A stretch of 64,000 nucleotides of DNA from Mermis nigrescens (Eukaryota; Nematoda; Enoplea; Mermithida; Mermithidae): NCBI GenBank assembly GCA_036768485.1, contig JAVLUZ010000401.1, forward strand, positions 496,001 to 560,000, given 5' to 3'. Made by a program: the position numbers and the translations under genes. This document shows, in pieces, positions 44,900 to 56,443 of this stretch; within the stretch, counting starts at the first letter, position 1; every line of letters begins with the position of its first letter. The notes below the pieces were generated by a model that worked only from the letters and a program-made list of their open reading frames with translations, made no database searches and had not been told where the DNA came from.

Positions 44900-45711
44900 C
44901 AGGCCCGTATCCAGGAGGGGGCGGGGGGCCTGCCCCCTCTTGAAATGGGAAAAATTTTTGTTTTTCGCAAGGGCTCCCTAAAGGAAAAAATGAAAAATTG
45001 GCGAAGTGGGTCCGAAACACCGCCAAAAACAGGTTTTTAGCGTACTTTTGAGCTAGTAAGCTCAAAATTTTCTGGAGCTTTGCGCCGGATTTATTGTTTA
45101 TGTAAGGTTTTGACTTCTAAACCGCTGGAAACCGCTCAAGTTTGAATTAGACATAGAGAGTATGTCAATTTTTTTCCTAACGCTTTGCGCCGGATTCATT
45201 GTTTAGCTATAGTTTTTGCCTTCTAGCTCACTCAAAACAGCTCAAATTTGAGTTATGACATGGAAAACATGAAATTTTTCCGGCGCTTTGCGCCGTATTT
45301 ATTGTTTATATCGGTTTTTTGTCTTCTGACCCGCTCAAAACCGCTCAAATTTGAAATTGACATGCGAGAATATGTCAATTTTTTTCGGCGCTTGGCGCCG
45401 AATTATTCGTTATCCGTATTGTTTTTCTCTGTAAAGCACAATGATTAAGTATGAAGGCAAGAGATACGAAATAATTCGTCGATTAAGTAATGAGAAATCA
45501 GCTTAAATGATAAATTCGCTGTATATCAATATGAAATAAAGTAAAAATTTGTTAATTTTTTTTTGTTGAAATTATTCTTCACCATCGTATAGAGCTCGCC
45601 GAGATACGCTCAAAACTGCCATTATTTTCGCCCATCTCCTAATGGTTCTCGAGATATCTGGCCTCAAAAATTTTCGGCCTCCCCCGAAATAAAATCCTGG
45701 ATACGGGCCTG
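44900..45711. mobile_element. hAT-type MITE family 3 with internal tandem repeats
   Basis: Ends are inverted (CAGGCCCGTATCCAGGA and TCCTGGATACGGGCCTG) and flanked by TTCTTATA (44892-44899) and GTCTTATA (45712-45719), 7 of 8. Inside, about 45070-45400 has three to four ~104-bp tandem units around 'CGCTTTGCGCCGGATTTATT'. Confidence 0.85.
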
Positions 45712-45719
45712 GTCTTATA

Positions 45720-46406
45720 TATAAATGCACGTCATGCCTGGCCGTGGGGTTGAGTAAACACAAAATCAGTTTCTGGTGAATATTAATTACTTTTGCGAAA
45801 TAATTGCAAATTTAATCCATTTCTTTGGCTTTAATTTAGCCATATTTTCGTTAAGCATTTTTACTTTTTATATACTTAGGGTGTGCATAAAAGGGTGTAG
45901 AGAGGATTTAGTCCGCCCTATGGGATCCAACGGAAACCCCTTGTTAGTTTTAACGATTTTTCGTCTCACCAGACTTCCAGAATTCTTAATTTTTTTCATT
46001 TTCTACGAATCGTGTAAACTACCAAACTTTGATGTGCATTCCACACCTTAACTAATTTCCCTGTGCCAAATATACGTATAAGCCTACCAGTGCAAGTTGT
46101 ACTATGGAGCGAGCGAAATCGGCAAAACAAAACTAAAAAACAATATAAACTAGAATAGACAGGCGAATGTAAAAAAAGTAACAATGAATGTGTAAGGTCG
46201 TGATTGAATATAACGGATTAATGTAGGGTGGTAAAGGAAATTTGACTGCCAAAATGGCTGCTCTGCTTAGTCTTGCTATCTGCTGGTTACAATTAATAGG
46301 TATTATTAAGATTTTGAAGGTCTGAAGGGCGAAATCGCAAGAAAACATTCCAAACTTAAATTTTAGGGTATACAGGGCTAAGTCCACCTCGGAATTACAC
46401 TTTCAT
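45720..46406. other. Non-coding spacer
   Basis: No supported gene; short hydrophobic open frames only. Confidence 0.3.
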
Positions 46407-46641
46407 CACACCTGGGCGTAGGGGGAATTTGTGGGTACGCACCCCCAGAAACCAAAATACCACCCACTTCCCCGGAATTCAATTATTTAAAATATTTTTT
46501 CGCAATTTTGTGATGTCAATGGATAGTGCTCGACGAAAAACGTTTAAAAATGGTGTTTTTTCGCCATACCACCATTTTTAAGGCCATTTTTGACCATTGA
46601 AAAATCTTGCACCCCCAGAATTTTGGTGCTGCTCACGTATG
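46407..46641 (-). mobile_element. hAT-type MITE family 1, copy h
   Basis: Starts CACACCTGGGCGTAGG, ends GCTGCTCACGTATG; flanks ACTTTCAT (46399-46406) and ACTTTCAC (46642-46649). Confidence 0.85.
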
Positions 46642-47249
46642 ACTTTCACACTTATGATTGCTGAAACTGACTTGCAGATTTTTAATTTTAAAAAAAGCAA
46701 CATGAATGTGCTGTTATACTATTTAGGGATCTTTAGGTTCAAAATGTCAATTCCTGCGTTTTTCGCCCTAAATAACCAACTAAGGCACCAATTCAATTCA
46801 ATGCACGTACTTATATTTATAGAGCGCTTTCTTATACTTTAATGTCATAAACAAAGCATCATCAAGATCATTATAAAAGTAGTTTTTTACGCTTGCACAC
46901 TCTTTTTATGCGCGAAATAGGCTATTTGTAAAAAAATGAGGAAAGGACTTTTTCAGAATATCTTTGCTCTACATGTGAGTCCACAAGGATGGCTGAAAAA
47001 AAGAGGCTGAAGGTCGATGTGTAGGTGATTATATCGGCTGTAGAATGAATACAAAATTTTAGACCAAAATAGATTGAGTAGATAAAAGTATTTTTGTTGA
47101 GCAGCGTAAAAATTAAGCTAGCTGCCAGCAATATATGCGCTACGGGGATAATTTACACTCTATTATAACGTAGTTTAACCCTCCGTTTATCATCATGTTT
47201 TTGCAGTCGAAATTCACCATCATAGCATAAACTCCTAGTGCATAATAAC

Positions 47250-47520
47250 CACACCTGGGCGTGGGGTAGGGGTTTAGGGGGTATGCACCCCCAGAAACCA
47301 AAATAACCCCCCAGAAATCAGAATACACCCCCAGAATTCAATTTTTAAAATTTTTTTTCGCTTTTTCGCAATTTTTTGATGCCAATGGATAGTGCTTGAT
47401 GAGAAACGTCGAAAAATGGTGTTTTTATCACCATACCATCGTTTTCTAAGGCCATTTTTTGACCTTTCAAAAAAATCTTGCAGCCCCCCCTCCCCAGAAA
47501 TTTCTTGCTGCCCACGTATG
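47250..47520 (-). mobile_element. hAT-type MITE family 1, copy i
   Basis: Perfect duplication ATAATAAC (47242-47249 and 47521-47528). Ends CACACCTGGGCGTGG and GCTGCCCACGTATG show the ~12-bp terminal inverted repeat clearly. Confidence 0.9.
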
Positions 47521-47702
47521 ATAATAACCCTACTTTTAACGAGCTCTAGATCCGTGATCTAGTTGCCTTTTTTTTGCAGTTTACTGTCAGGCCATAAATT
47601 CTTATGTGGCAAGCTTCTCAGTACCCTCTTTTTACTGCAACACATGTTTTATTGAGCAAAACAAAACGTATTGACATATATCTTATTAGAAAAGCTTGAT
47701 TT

Positions 47703-47890
47703 CAGGGGCGGATTTAGGGGGAGCGGGGAGGGGCGGCCGCCCCCCCCCTCATTGGCTCAAAAATAGTGCGCAAAATTACGGATTTTTGAGACGATTGTTT
47801 GGATTAAAACAGCTAATTTTTTCGCCCAAGTCAGGGTTCCGCCCCCATAGGGGTACCGCCCCCCTTTGGAAAATCCTGGATCCGCCACTG
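47703..47890 (-). mobile_element. hAT-type MITE family 2, copy b
   Basis: CAGGGGCGGATTTAGG to GGATCCGCCACTG with the perfect duplication CTTGATTT (47695-47702 and 47891-47898). Confidence 0.9.
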
Positions 47891-47898
47891 CTTGATTT

Positions 47899-49850
47899 TA
47901 TGATGATTTTATAGCATATTTTACGCGTGTTGCAGATCGTATTTATTACACATTTTTGAATGTTCAAATACGTTTTTTTTTTCAATTGGTTTTCAGTTTT
48001 GTGCAAACTTAATGACATTTTTTGAATTTCTAATGCTCTTGGCTACCAGAAATATGTATTTTTATTCATTTTTGTTATCTCCTCAATGACTAGATTTTCG
48101 ATCTCGACCTTGTAAGATTAGGGTGCGTGACCCCTTGGTAACAGGAAGATTAAGCTATGCAATCTAAACATTCTCTGACAGCTATTACTTTCATTTAGTG
48201 CAATTTTTTATGCTCTTTCTGAATAAGTTTGTTATTTCATGTGAAAATCATTTTTAAATGAGGTATAATAAAGAACTATCACAAAGAATAAGAATAAGCA
48301 CCTGTTGACCATTATGCAAAAACAAGAAAAAGTAGATTTCTATTGTGTTAAACACATCCAGGAGATGCATTTAAAGAGCTGAAAAGGAAAATACCACTAA
48401 ATTTTCTTATTAGAACCTTATTTTCCCATCTTGAGCTTTTGTGATATCACTGTAAATAGGCCAAAAATGCCTATTTCTTACTACTCTATAACTTCTCTTC
48501 GAGCTAAACCATTAAAGTCGACGTAAGTGAAGTTGAAACGAGGCTAGACAAAGTTTTGGACACACGGATAAGGTAGAACAGAAAAAAATGCAACGGAAGT
48601 GATTCATTGGGCCTCCGGCATAGGACACGGTAAACGGAAGGTTAAGCTCCAGAAGCTTATCTACTTCTGTCTTCATTCTTCTCTTATGATTTGTTGTAGC
48701 ATTCTGCTCCTAAATCGAGGAGTACCGAAATGGTTTTCTAACAAACTATAATAGTAATTTTGAGTTGTCTGTGTGTGTGTGTGTGTGTGTGTCCGAAAAA
48801 ATAGTTTATATTTTATAATCGATTAATCCTTATATTTTGACTCCGTGGGTAATCCGGGCCCCTGATTCCGAAGTATTGATCAAAATGGCTCGATGGTGCT
48901 TCTGAAACCCGGGAAAGACGTATTACTGTGAAAAGTTTAAGCGGTTTTAATGGCTTACGGCTTCTGTACGGGGAGGAAAATATTTTATGCCACCCTAAAC
49001 TAACTTTTAATGCGCTATTGACTGATCTAAACCACTTTAAACCGCAGTGTAACCTAAACCAAAAAGACGTACGAAAAACGTTTTCAGAGGTTACATTTTT
49101 CTTTATATCGTAAATCGCAGCAGATAAATCTCATCTGAATTTCAAGTGGTTTTAGGCAGTATCCCGAATGACCTTACATTACATTTTGAAGAAAATTAAC
49201 GAATTACTTTTGAAATGCAGGAGCACAAACAACTCTATCCATTACGCAATAAGTTTTGGAATTTTGTTTCTCTGTCGAAGCACAGCATAGATGGTACCAC
49301 CAAAATTTGGCCCTTGGGTATTATTAGGCCTGTGATTCCAATTGACTATTTAAAATGCACGATCTGGTGCCGAAAAACACGTTGGGAACGGGCTGACAGG
49401 AAATTATGGAAGGTTTCGAAAACTCAAGATTCCTCATTTAAGCAGAGCTCAAAGCAAGGCAGTATATAAAATTATAAATTGTCTTTTGGATAATTTTAAC
49501 TAACGTGCGTACGTTTAAATATAAACAAGCCGAAAGAAGCAAACGCACGGCTTCTGATATTGCTAAATACGCTTTTAACTATTGCTTGCTACTCGACTTC
49601 CAGCAGCTAATTTACATAAAACCTTCAGCATTCGTTAGTAAGCTGATCAAAGTTTAATTTTCTGCGCAGTTTAAATGCCCTATGAATTGAATGTCCGGCC
49701 CCATAACACTTGGCGGGCTGACATTAGGGCCTGAGCTCGGTCTACCGGCTGAGGGTGTAGTAGCGACATTTAAACTCAACCAGCCCCACCTAATGCACAC
49801 TGAACAGAAGTTAAGCGGGAGGCGTGTGCCGGTTCGGGACAAGGCCGACA
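47899..49850. other. Non-coding, old repeats and a (TG)n run
   Basis: (TG)n at 48769-48792. About 48770-48960 matches 1590-1830 in reverse complement. An 84-codon plus-strand frame at 49215-49469 has no recognisable motif. Confidence 0.35.
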
Positions 49851-49959
49851 TTTTCTGCCAAATTTCGAAAAATCGGAATAAATTCAGTTTACGCTATTTT
49901 CGGGTTACGGTAGTTTTGCTGCTGTGTGCGTTATAACATAGGATCGGATGTAATATAGC
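49850..49959 (+). mobile_element. Helitron copy 1, part left of the hAT insertion
   Basis: 'TGCCAAATTTCG' through 'GTGTGCGTTATAACA' to GTAATATAGC matches the Helitron at 60087-60183. Its true 5' end (TC) was not located. Confidence 0.6.
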
Positions 49960-52900
49960 TAGTGTTGTAAAAGATATCTTTATCTTTATCTTTTTAGCAA
50001 GACAAAGATAAAGATAAAGATATATTTATCTTTATCATAACGATTTCTTTATTTTATCTTTATCTTTATCTTTATCTTTTAGGAAAATCACAGGCTATCT
50101 TTACCTTTATCTTTATCTGTTTGACAGGAATTTATCTTGCTAAAAAGATAAAGTATGTACATAAGTTAGCACGTAATCCGTGAAATACATTTAGACGGAT
50201 TCAAGTTTTACTGTAATACAAGAAAAGAAAAGAAAACGATTGTTCAAACCCTACGAAGTGCGGCCCAACCTAATGCCTGTATATCGAGGGTGTGGGTAAA
50301 ATCCGGAAACGGAAATGGAAATAGAAACGATGGGCAAAATACGGAAACGGAAGCGTAGATCATAGTATTCGGGCACACAGTTCCGTTGGGGGTTTCCCCG
50401 CTCTGAGGGTAATCCAAAGTGCCGGCAACGAGGTTACCCAAGTAGGGCCTATCAGGGTCAACACACCCAACCCCGTTTCCGGCAAAATTTCACCCACTGA
50501 AGTGGAGTTTAGGGGCTCGAAAACGGGGTACCCCATAATTTAATTTTGAAGCTGATCTTGGTTTCGTCGGGGGTTTCTCCGCCCTGGGGTGGCCTAAAGT
50601 GGCGGAATTGGGGTTCCCTAAGTAGGACCTCATCAATGTGAACACCTCAACCTCGTTTCCAGCAAAATTTCTCCCACTCTGGGGTTTAGGGGCTTGGAAA
50701 CAGGGTACCACATTCAAATGTGAACTGAACCCGCTTCCGTCGGGGGCTTCTCCGCCCTGGGACTGTTCCAAAGTGGAGGACCGGGGTTCCCCAAGTAGGA
50801 GCTAATAATTTGAATACCCCAACCCCGTTTCTAGTAAATTTTCTCGTCATAAAGGGAAGGGGCTCGGGAACAGGAGGTGCCGATTATTCATATGTGAAGC
50901 TGTCCGGTTCCATTGGTGGTTTCTCCGCCCTGGGGGTGGTCCGGCTCGGAACCGCGGTGCCCCAAGTAGGGTCCATAAGGGTCAACACCCCTAACCCCGT
51001 TTCCGGCTGAATTTCACCCACTGAAGGGGAGTTTAGGGGCTCGGAAACGGGCACTTCATTATTTATATGTGAAGCTGACCCCGGTTCCGTCGGGGGTTTC
51101 TCCGCCCATGAAGTGGTCCAAAGTGCTGGAAGCGGGGTTTCCAAGTAAGGCCCATCAGGGTGAACACCCCAACCTCGTTTCCAAGCCAATTTCTCCCACT
51201 GAAGAGGGGTTTAGGGCTCGGAAACGGTACCTTATTATTCATCTACGTCGGTGGTTTCTCCGTCCTGGGGTAGTCCAAAGTGTCGAAACCGGGGTTCCGT
51301 AAGTAGGGCCCATCAGGTTCAAGACCCCCAACCCCGTTTTCGGCAAAATGTTACCCATAGAATGGGGTTTAGGGACTAGGAAACCTAGTAGCTCATTATT
51401 CATATATGTAACTGACCCCGGTTCATTCGGGGGTTTCTCTGCCCTGAGCGGTCCAAAGTGGCGGAACCGCGTATTCGCAAGCAGGACCCATTAAGGTCAA
51501 CACCCCCAACCCCGTTTCCAGGCAAAATTTTACCCATTTACATATATGAATAGTGGGGTACCCCATTTTCGAACCCCTAAAGCCCCCTTGATTGGGAGAA
51601 ATTTTGCCGAAAACAGAGTTGAGGGTCTTCACATTAACAGGTCCTACTTGGTGAACCCCGGCTACGCCACTCTGGGCTGCCCCTCAGCGCGAAGAAACCC
51701 CGACGGAACAGGGTTCAGCTTCAAATTCCAATTATGTGGTACCCAATTTCCGAGTCCCTAAACCCTCTTTCAGTAAATGAAAAATTTTCGGAAAAGGGGT
51801 TGGGGGTGTTGATGACCCTGATGAGCCTACTTGCGACCCCGGTTCCGGCACTTTGACTACTTCAGGGTGGAGAAACCCCTGACGGAACCGGGGGTTTCTC
51901 ATATAAATAATGAGGTACCCCGTTTCTGAGTTCCTAAACCCCTTCAGTGGGAGAAATTTTGCAGGAAACGGGGTTGGAGGTGTTTACATTAATAGGTCCT
52001 ACTTTCGGGAACCCCGGTTCCGCCACTTTGGACCAACCCCAGGTGCGAAGAAACCCACGACGGAACAGGGTCAGCTACATACATATGAATAATGAGGGGC
52101 TCCGTTTCCGGGCCCCTAAACCCCTTCCATGGGTAAAATTTTGCCGGAAACAGGGTTGCGGGTGTTGACCCTGATGGGTCCTATTTGGGAACCCCGGTCC
52201 GCCACTTTGACTACCCTCAGAGCGGAGAAACACCCGACGGAACTGGGGTCAGCTACATGTATGAATAATGAGCTACTAATTTTCCTAGTCCCTAAACCCC
52301 CGTTCTATGGGTAAAATTTTGCCAAAACGGGGTTGGGAGTGTTGACCCTGATGAGCCCTACTTACGGAACCCCGGTTCCGGCACTTTAGACTGCCCCAGG
52401 GCGGAGAAACTCCCGACGGAGCTGGGGTCAGCTACATACATATGTGAATAAAGGGTACCCTGTTCCCGAGCCCCTAAACCCCCCATTCCATGCAGCGTTT
52501 TTTTTGTACAAGGTCCGTTTGTTTATGTACAGAGATGGTCCCCCAAAAGTCTTTGTACATTTCGTACATGCAAATTTTTGTGTACAAAAATATGGTACAG
52601 TAGCAATTTTAGTGTTGTAAAAACAGAGTTGTTCGACTTTTGGTAGCTAATTTCTGGGTCTCTAAAGGCAAAAATCACCAAGAACCGTCTTAAAACGGCA
52701 CGAAGCGCTGAAAAATTTGACACTTTTTCCTTTTGAAACGCAATTTCTGCAATTATAAAGCTATATAGAACACACAATTACTCATTTCGGCGCGAAGCGC
52801 CGAAAATTTTTTGAATTTTAGACCTTTTTTGCAATTTTTGACTTCCCAAACATCGTTGTACATGCACAAGACGGTCCCGAAAAGTTTTTGTACATCGGGA

Positions 52901-54085
52901 AAAATCTTAATCGAATACAAAAAACGCTGCTTCCATGCGTAAGATTTTGCCGGAAACGGGGTCGGGGTTTCGACCCTGATGTGCCCTTCTTTTGGAACCC
53001 CGGTTACGGCACTCTGACTACCCCCAGGTCGGAGAAACTTTCAACGGAACCGGGGTCAGCTCATATGAATAATGTGGTACCCAGGTTTCCGAGCCCCTAA
53101 ATCCCCCTTAAGTGGGAGAAATTTAGCGGGAAACGGGGTTTGGGGTGTTCATCCTGATGGGCCCTACTTGGGAAATCCCCGGTTCCGATGCTTTGCATCG
53201 TTTCCGTCTCCATTTCCAACTTTTACACATCGTTTCCGTTTCCGGATTTTACCCTTCCGTTTTTCGTTTCGATGTAGTGAAAAGAAAGAAATGACTTGCT
53301 GTCAGCGAGTAGCAGGCACATAGCTCTAGGGGGAATGGAAGGGTTCGGCCGGACCCCTCAAAATTCAGTAGATAGGACTTTTTAAACATTATTTTGTGCT
53401 ATTTTCGGCCATTTTGGGCTAGTCCCCCCAAAATTGGTGTTGGTTCTACACCAAAATAGGATGGTCAGTTACGTGCTTGGCCAGTAGTGATATTACGTGG
53501 GTCAGTTAGATATCGCGGGTAAACCCCAAACCTACATTTATGTGTGCCTCATGCCTATTACCTCTCTGACCTCAGGTGTTGAAGTAGGCATTCAGGTGAC
53601 TGCTTTGCATCACCCACTCTGGTTTATTGCACTTCACATACAACATTCTCCTATAGTCTGTTTCATTTAACTTTGAGGTTTTCTTCTGAAATTTCCACAA
53701 TAATCAGGCTACAAAAGCGGTTTAAACTTTGTGATGCAGTGATGCGGCTCAAAACATGCATTCGTCTCTATATGACTCAACATACTGTAATATATCATAT
53801 TTATTGCATTAGTTTGAAACACTTTTGTAACCGCTTCAAACTTTTTCAAAAACCTCAGTTAAATGAACCAGACTATAGGTCCAGGCGACCATATTTACAC
53901 TTTATCTTTTATCTTTATCTTTATCTTTATCTTTTTGGATCCTTTATCTTGCAAATTATCTTTATCTTTATCTTTCTTAATTTTTTATCTTTATCTTTAT
54001 CCTTATCTTTATCTTTTAGATTTTAAAATTTCAACTTTATCTTTATCTTTTTATCTTGCAAAAAATCCTTATTTTTACAACACTA
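49960..54085. mobile_element. 4.1-kb hAT-like satellite foldback element
   Basis: Both ends read TAGTGTTGTAAAA and are flanked by the perfect 8-mer AATATAGC (49952-49959, 54086-54093). The homologous empty site with a single AATATAGC is at 60176-60183. Subterminal ATCTTT hexamer arrays (about 49973-50150, 53890-54060) and GGAAAC/GTTTCC runs enclose a satellite of ~175-bp units: about seven in one orientation (50380-51540), then about seven inverted (51540-53190). No transposase is encoded. The superfamily is inferred from duplication length. Confidence 0.85.
52493..52929. mobile_element. hAT-type MITE family 4, inside the satellite
   Basis: Inverted ends CAGCGTTTTTT...TGTA, flanked by ATTCCATG (52485-52492) and CTTCCATG (52930-52937). 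It interrupts the right satellite arm between units 5 and 6. Confidence 0.8.
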
Positions 54086-54582
54086 AATATAGCCTACATA
54101 ATGCAACAAAATGGGAAATGCTATATGGTACAATGATGTGATATAAGATACCCTTTATGTGCCATAAGATACAGTCATGTAAGATAGGAATTACCGATAT
54201 AACATACGAGTGATAGAAGATATCACGTGATGTATGACACCCTTTGCAGGAACAGACAAAAAAATTTTAAAACATCAAAAGTATGGTTTAACCACAAAAA
54301 TATCCAGAACGTCTCAAAACATCAAAAATATGATTTTGGCTGAACAATTTCTAAAATCATTCAGTAACGTCAAAAATATGGATTTGATCCAAAAAAATGG
54401 TTGACACAAAAAAATTTTTGAAAAAACATACAAAAAATAAAATATGGTTCTACCAACAATTTTTTTATAAATATCAAAAAAGATTAAAAGTCTCGAAAAA
54501 TAAAAAATACAAGAGACATCTCAATTCCATATAGCTATCAAGCTAAAGTTCAGCCCGGGCAACGCCGGGTAGCTCAGCTAGA
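54086..54582 (+). mobile_element. Helitron copy 1, 3' part with terminal hairpin
   Basis: Continues the Helitron after the insertion and ends with a 5-bp hairpin CCCGG-GCAACG-CCGGG (54555-54570) and, 12 nt later, CTAG (54579-54582), the classical Helitron 3' terminus. Body matches 60184-60719. Non-coding. Confidence 0.8.
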
Positions 54583-55712
54583 ACGAGCATAAAAAGCAGA
54601 CAAGAACCATTAATATCTAAGCAAAATAATATCAGTCGCCGTAAAATGACTAATGAAATGAGCCTAGATGAAATTGCAACATTCTGATAAATATAGTGAT
54701 TTACAAATAATTCAATTTGAAGGGCAAATGCAACCTAAGAGAAGTTGATAATTTATGAATAGTGTATTTTGACATGACTGACAGGTGCTAAATAATGGAT
54801 ATTATAGAGTGAGTGAGAGAAAGCAGTAAAATTTGAAACTAGGAAGTAAGAATAATAAGATAAAATCAAGACAATAACAAATAAGACATTTGAATTTGAA
54901 GACAATTTTTAACATTGGTGAGTTTGCTATTAAATTCCTTTGGCCGAATCTAATGTTAAAGAAGGCTTCGTGTTCAGTAATTCGATGCATTATCAAACAC
55001 GAATAAAAGAAGTCGCTATAACGCAATTAAATACGGCAGCTGACCAACCGTTTCACACATTATAAGAAATAATATTTAAATTTTTCTAATACGAACTTTC
55101 AATACTACGCTTCTTAGCCTCTCATTCATATGTTGGATCTATCGGACTCCCCAAATTTATTTACATGCCGTTTTTATCGTAATTGAAGTCGAGTACATTT
55201 TGGAAAGCCCTAACAAGGCGCTTTCTAATGATTACCTATTTAATGTTGATTTAGTTAAAAATTCATATTTTGAAAATAATTGTCTTAAGGGCAAAATACT
55301 CTAATTTTCTCCGTTTTCATCTATAATTCTTTTAGGTTTCAATCTTGTTCAAAAGTTTTTGCCTGTAAATAGCTGGAAAATAATACGATAAGTCTCATGT
55401 GCTATATCATTCTAGTTCTGCTGGAAAAGCTTTAGGATTAGTCATTGTTCACTGAAAACGACATGTTTAGCAAGGACTTTTAATTGACTTTACAGATTTA
55501 TTCCAGCGCTCCTGTTTGGCGAAAAATTTACTGTTAGCATAATAAGCTATTGTGCGTAGCTTTAAAGTAATTTGCTCCAGAGTTCTCCCTGTTGACAATC
55601 ACTACCTAAAGCTACATATCTGTGAATAGGGATCAAGGCTTTTTTTCCTTCCAAATGATTTTACATTCAACCACAGTGCTCAAAAACAGTTATAAATACT
55701 GTTTTCCGGTAG
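54583..55712. other. Non-coding spacer
   Basis: AT-rich, no recognised feature. Confidence 0.3.
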
Positions 55713-55897
55713 CAGGAGCCGGACTTGGGGGGGGGCGGGGGGGCGGCCGCCCCCTCCCTAGTTGGCCAAAAAATAGTGCGCGAAATTGGGATTTTTGAGC
55801 GATTTTTAGCGATTTTCGGGTTAAAAACGGCTAATTTTTCCGCCCAAGTCGGGATTCCCGCCCTCCTCCCCTTAGGAAAATCCTGGATCCGCCACTG
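55713..55897 (+). mobile_element. hAT-type MITE family 2, copy c
   Basis: CAGGAGCCGGACTTGG to GGATCCGCCACTG, similar throughout to 47703-47890. No clear duplication, but the flanks form an inverted GTGCTCAAAAC/GTTTTGAGCAC pair. Confidence 0.75.
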
Positions 55898-56065
55898 GTT
55901 TTGAGCACTTTTATGGCACGTAGAGGTTAAATTCAAAAAATAATTTGATGAATCAATTTGTGCAAACGTCATTTATGGAAATATGTTGAACCACTTCAGC
56001 AAATTTGACATAGTAATCTTCATCGCATTGAGCATCACTGCAATTAGGTTTTGGAGAATAAGCCG

Positions 56066-56335
56066 TCAACATCGACCACACGATTTTGCACAATTTTCGT
56101 TCATGTACCGACGAACGCTTTCTTTATGTTTGCTGCTGCACCAAGAACGTGCTGCATCCACATTTCGCCAGTGGCTATTGCAAATCCACACACACAATCT
56201 GCCCGTGCCTCGTTTTTTCTTGCAGTGCTTTCCAGGGTTCATGGCCCAGAAGGTAGCAGCGAGCGCACGTTTTAACGCATCGCTCTTCAGCCCATTCCAG
56301 ATCGTTAATGCGGCGATTGGTCTCGCTTTTCCAAC
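56066..56335 (-). CDS. Terminal exon with ShK-like cysteine motif
   Basis: On the minus strand an open frame ends in YMNENCAKSCGRC and a stop, the C-terminal signature of ShKT domains (Cys-X3-Cys-X2-Cys after a Tyr-Met). Four more cysteines precede it, at HCKKK, LCVW, ICNSHW and SWCSS, giving seven in all, one above the usual six, with slightly long spacing between the third and fourth ShK positions. The probable acceptor is CTTTAAG before 56335; the frame extends to 56443 but looks intronic there. GC content is above the flanks. In animals such domains occur as peptides or as tails of secreted enzymes, and which applies here cannot be told. No signal peptide is visible in this exon. Confidence 0.5.
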   Translation of the reverse strand, partial: VGKARPIAALTIWNGLKSDALKRALAATFWAMNPGKHCKKKRGTGRLCVWICNSHWRNVDAARSWCSSKHKESVRRYMNENCAKSCGRC

Positions 56336-56443
56336 CTTAAAGGTGTATATTTTTTTAGGTTTATTGATAATGTTAATGCTTTCGTGTTGATCATAGATAG
56401 CGCCATAGCTAGATTCCATAATATACTTTGGCATCCCTAACAC

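Noticed and set aside
56051..56390. Plus-strand frames opposite the ShK-like exon
   Set aside because: They are shadows; the minus strand has the cysteine pattern and natural stop.
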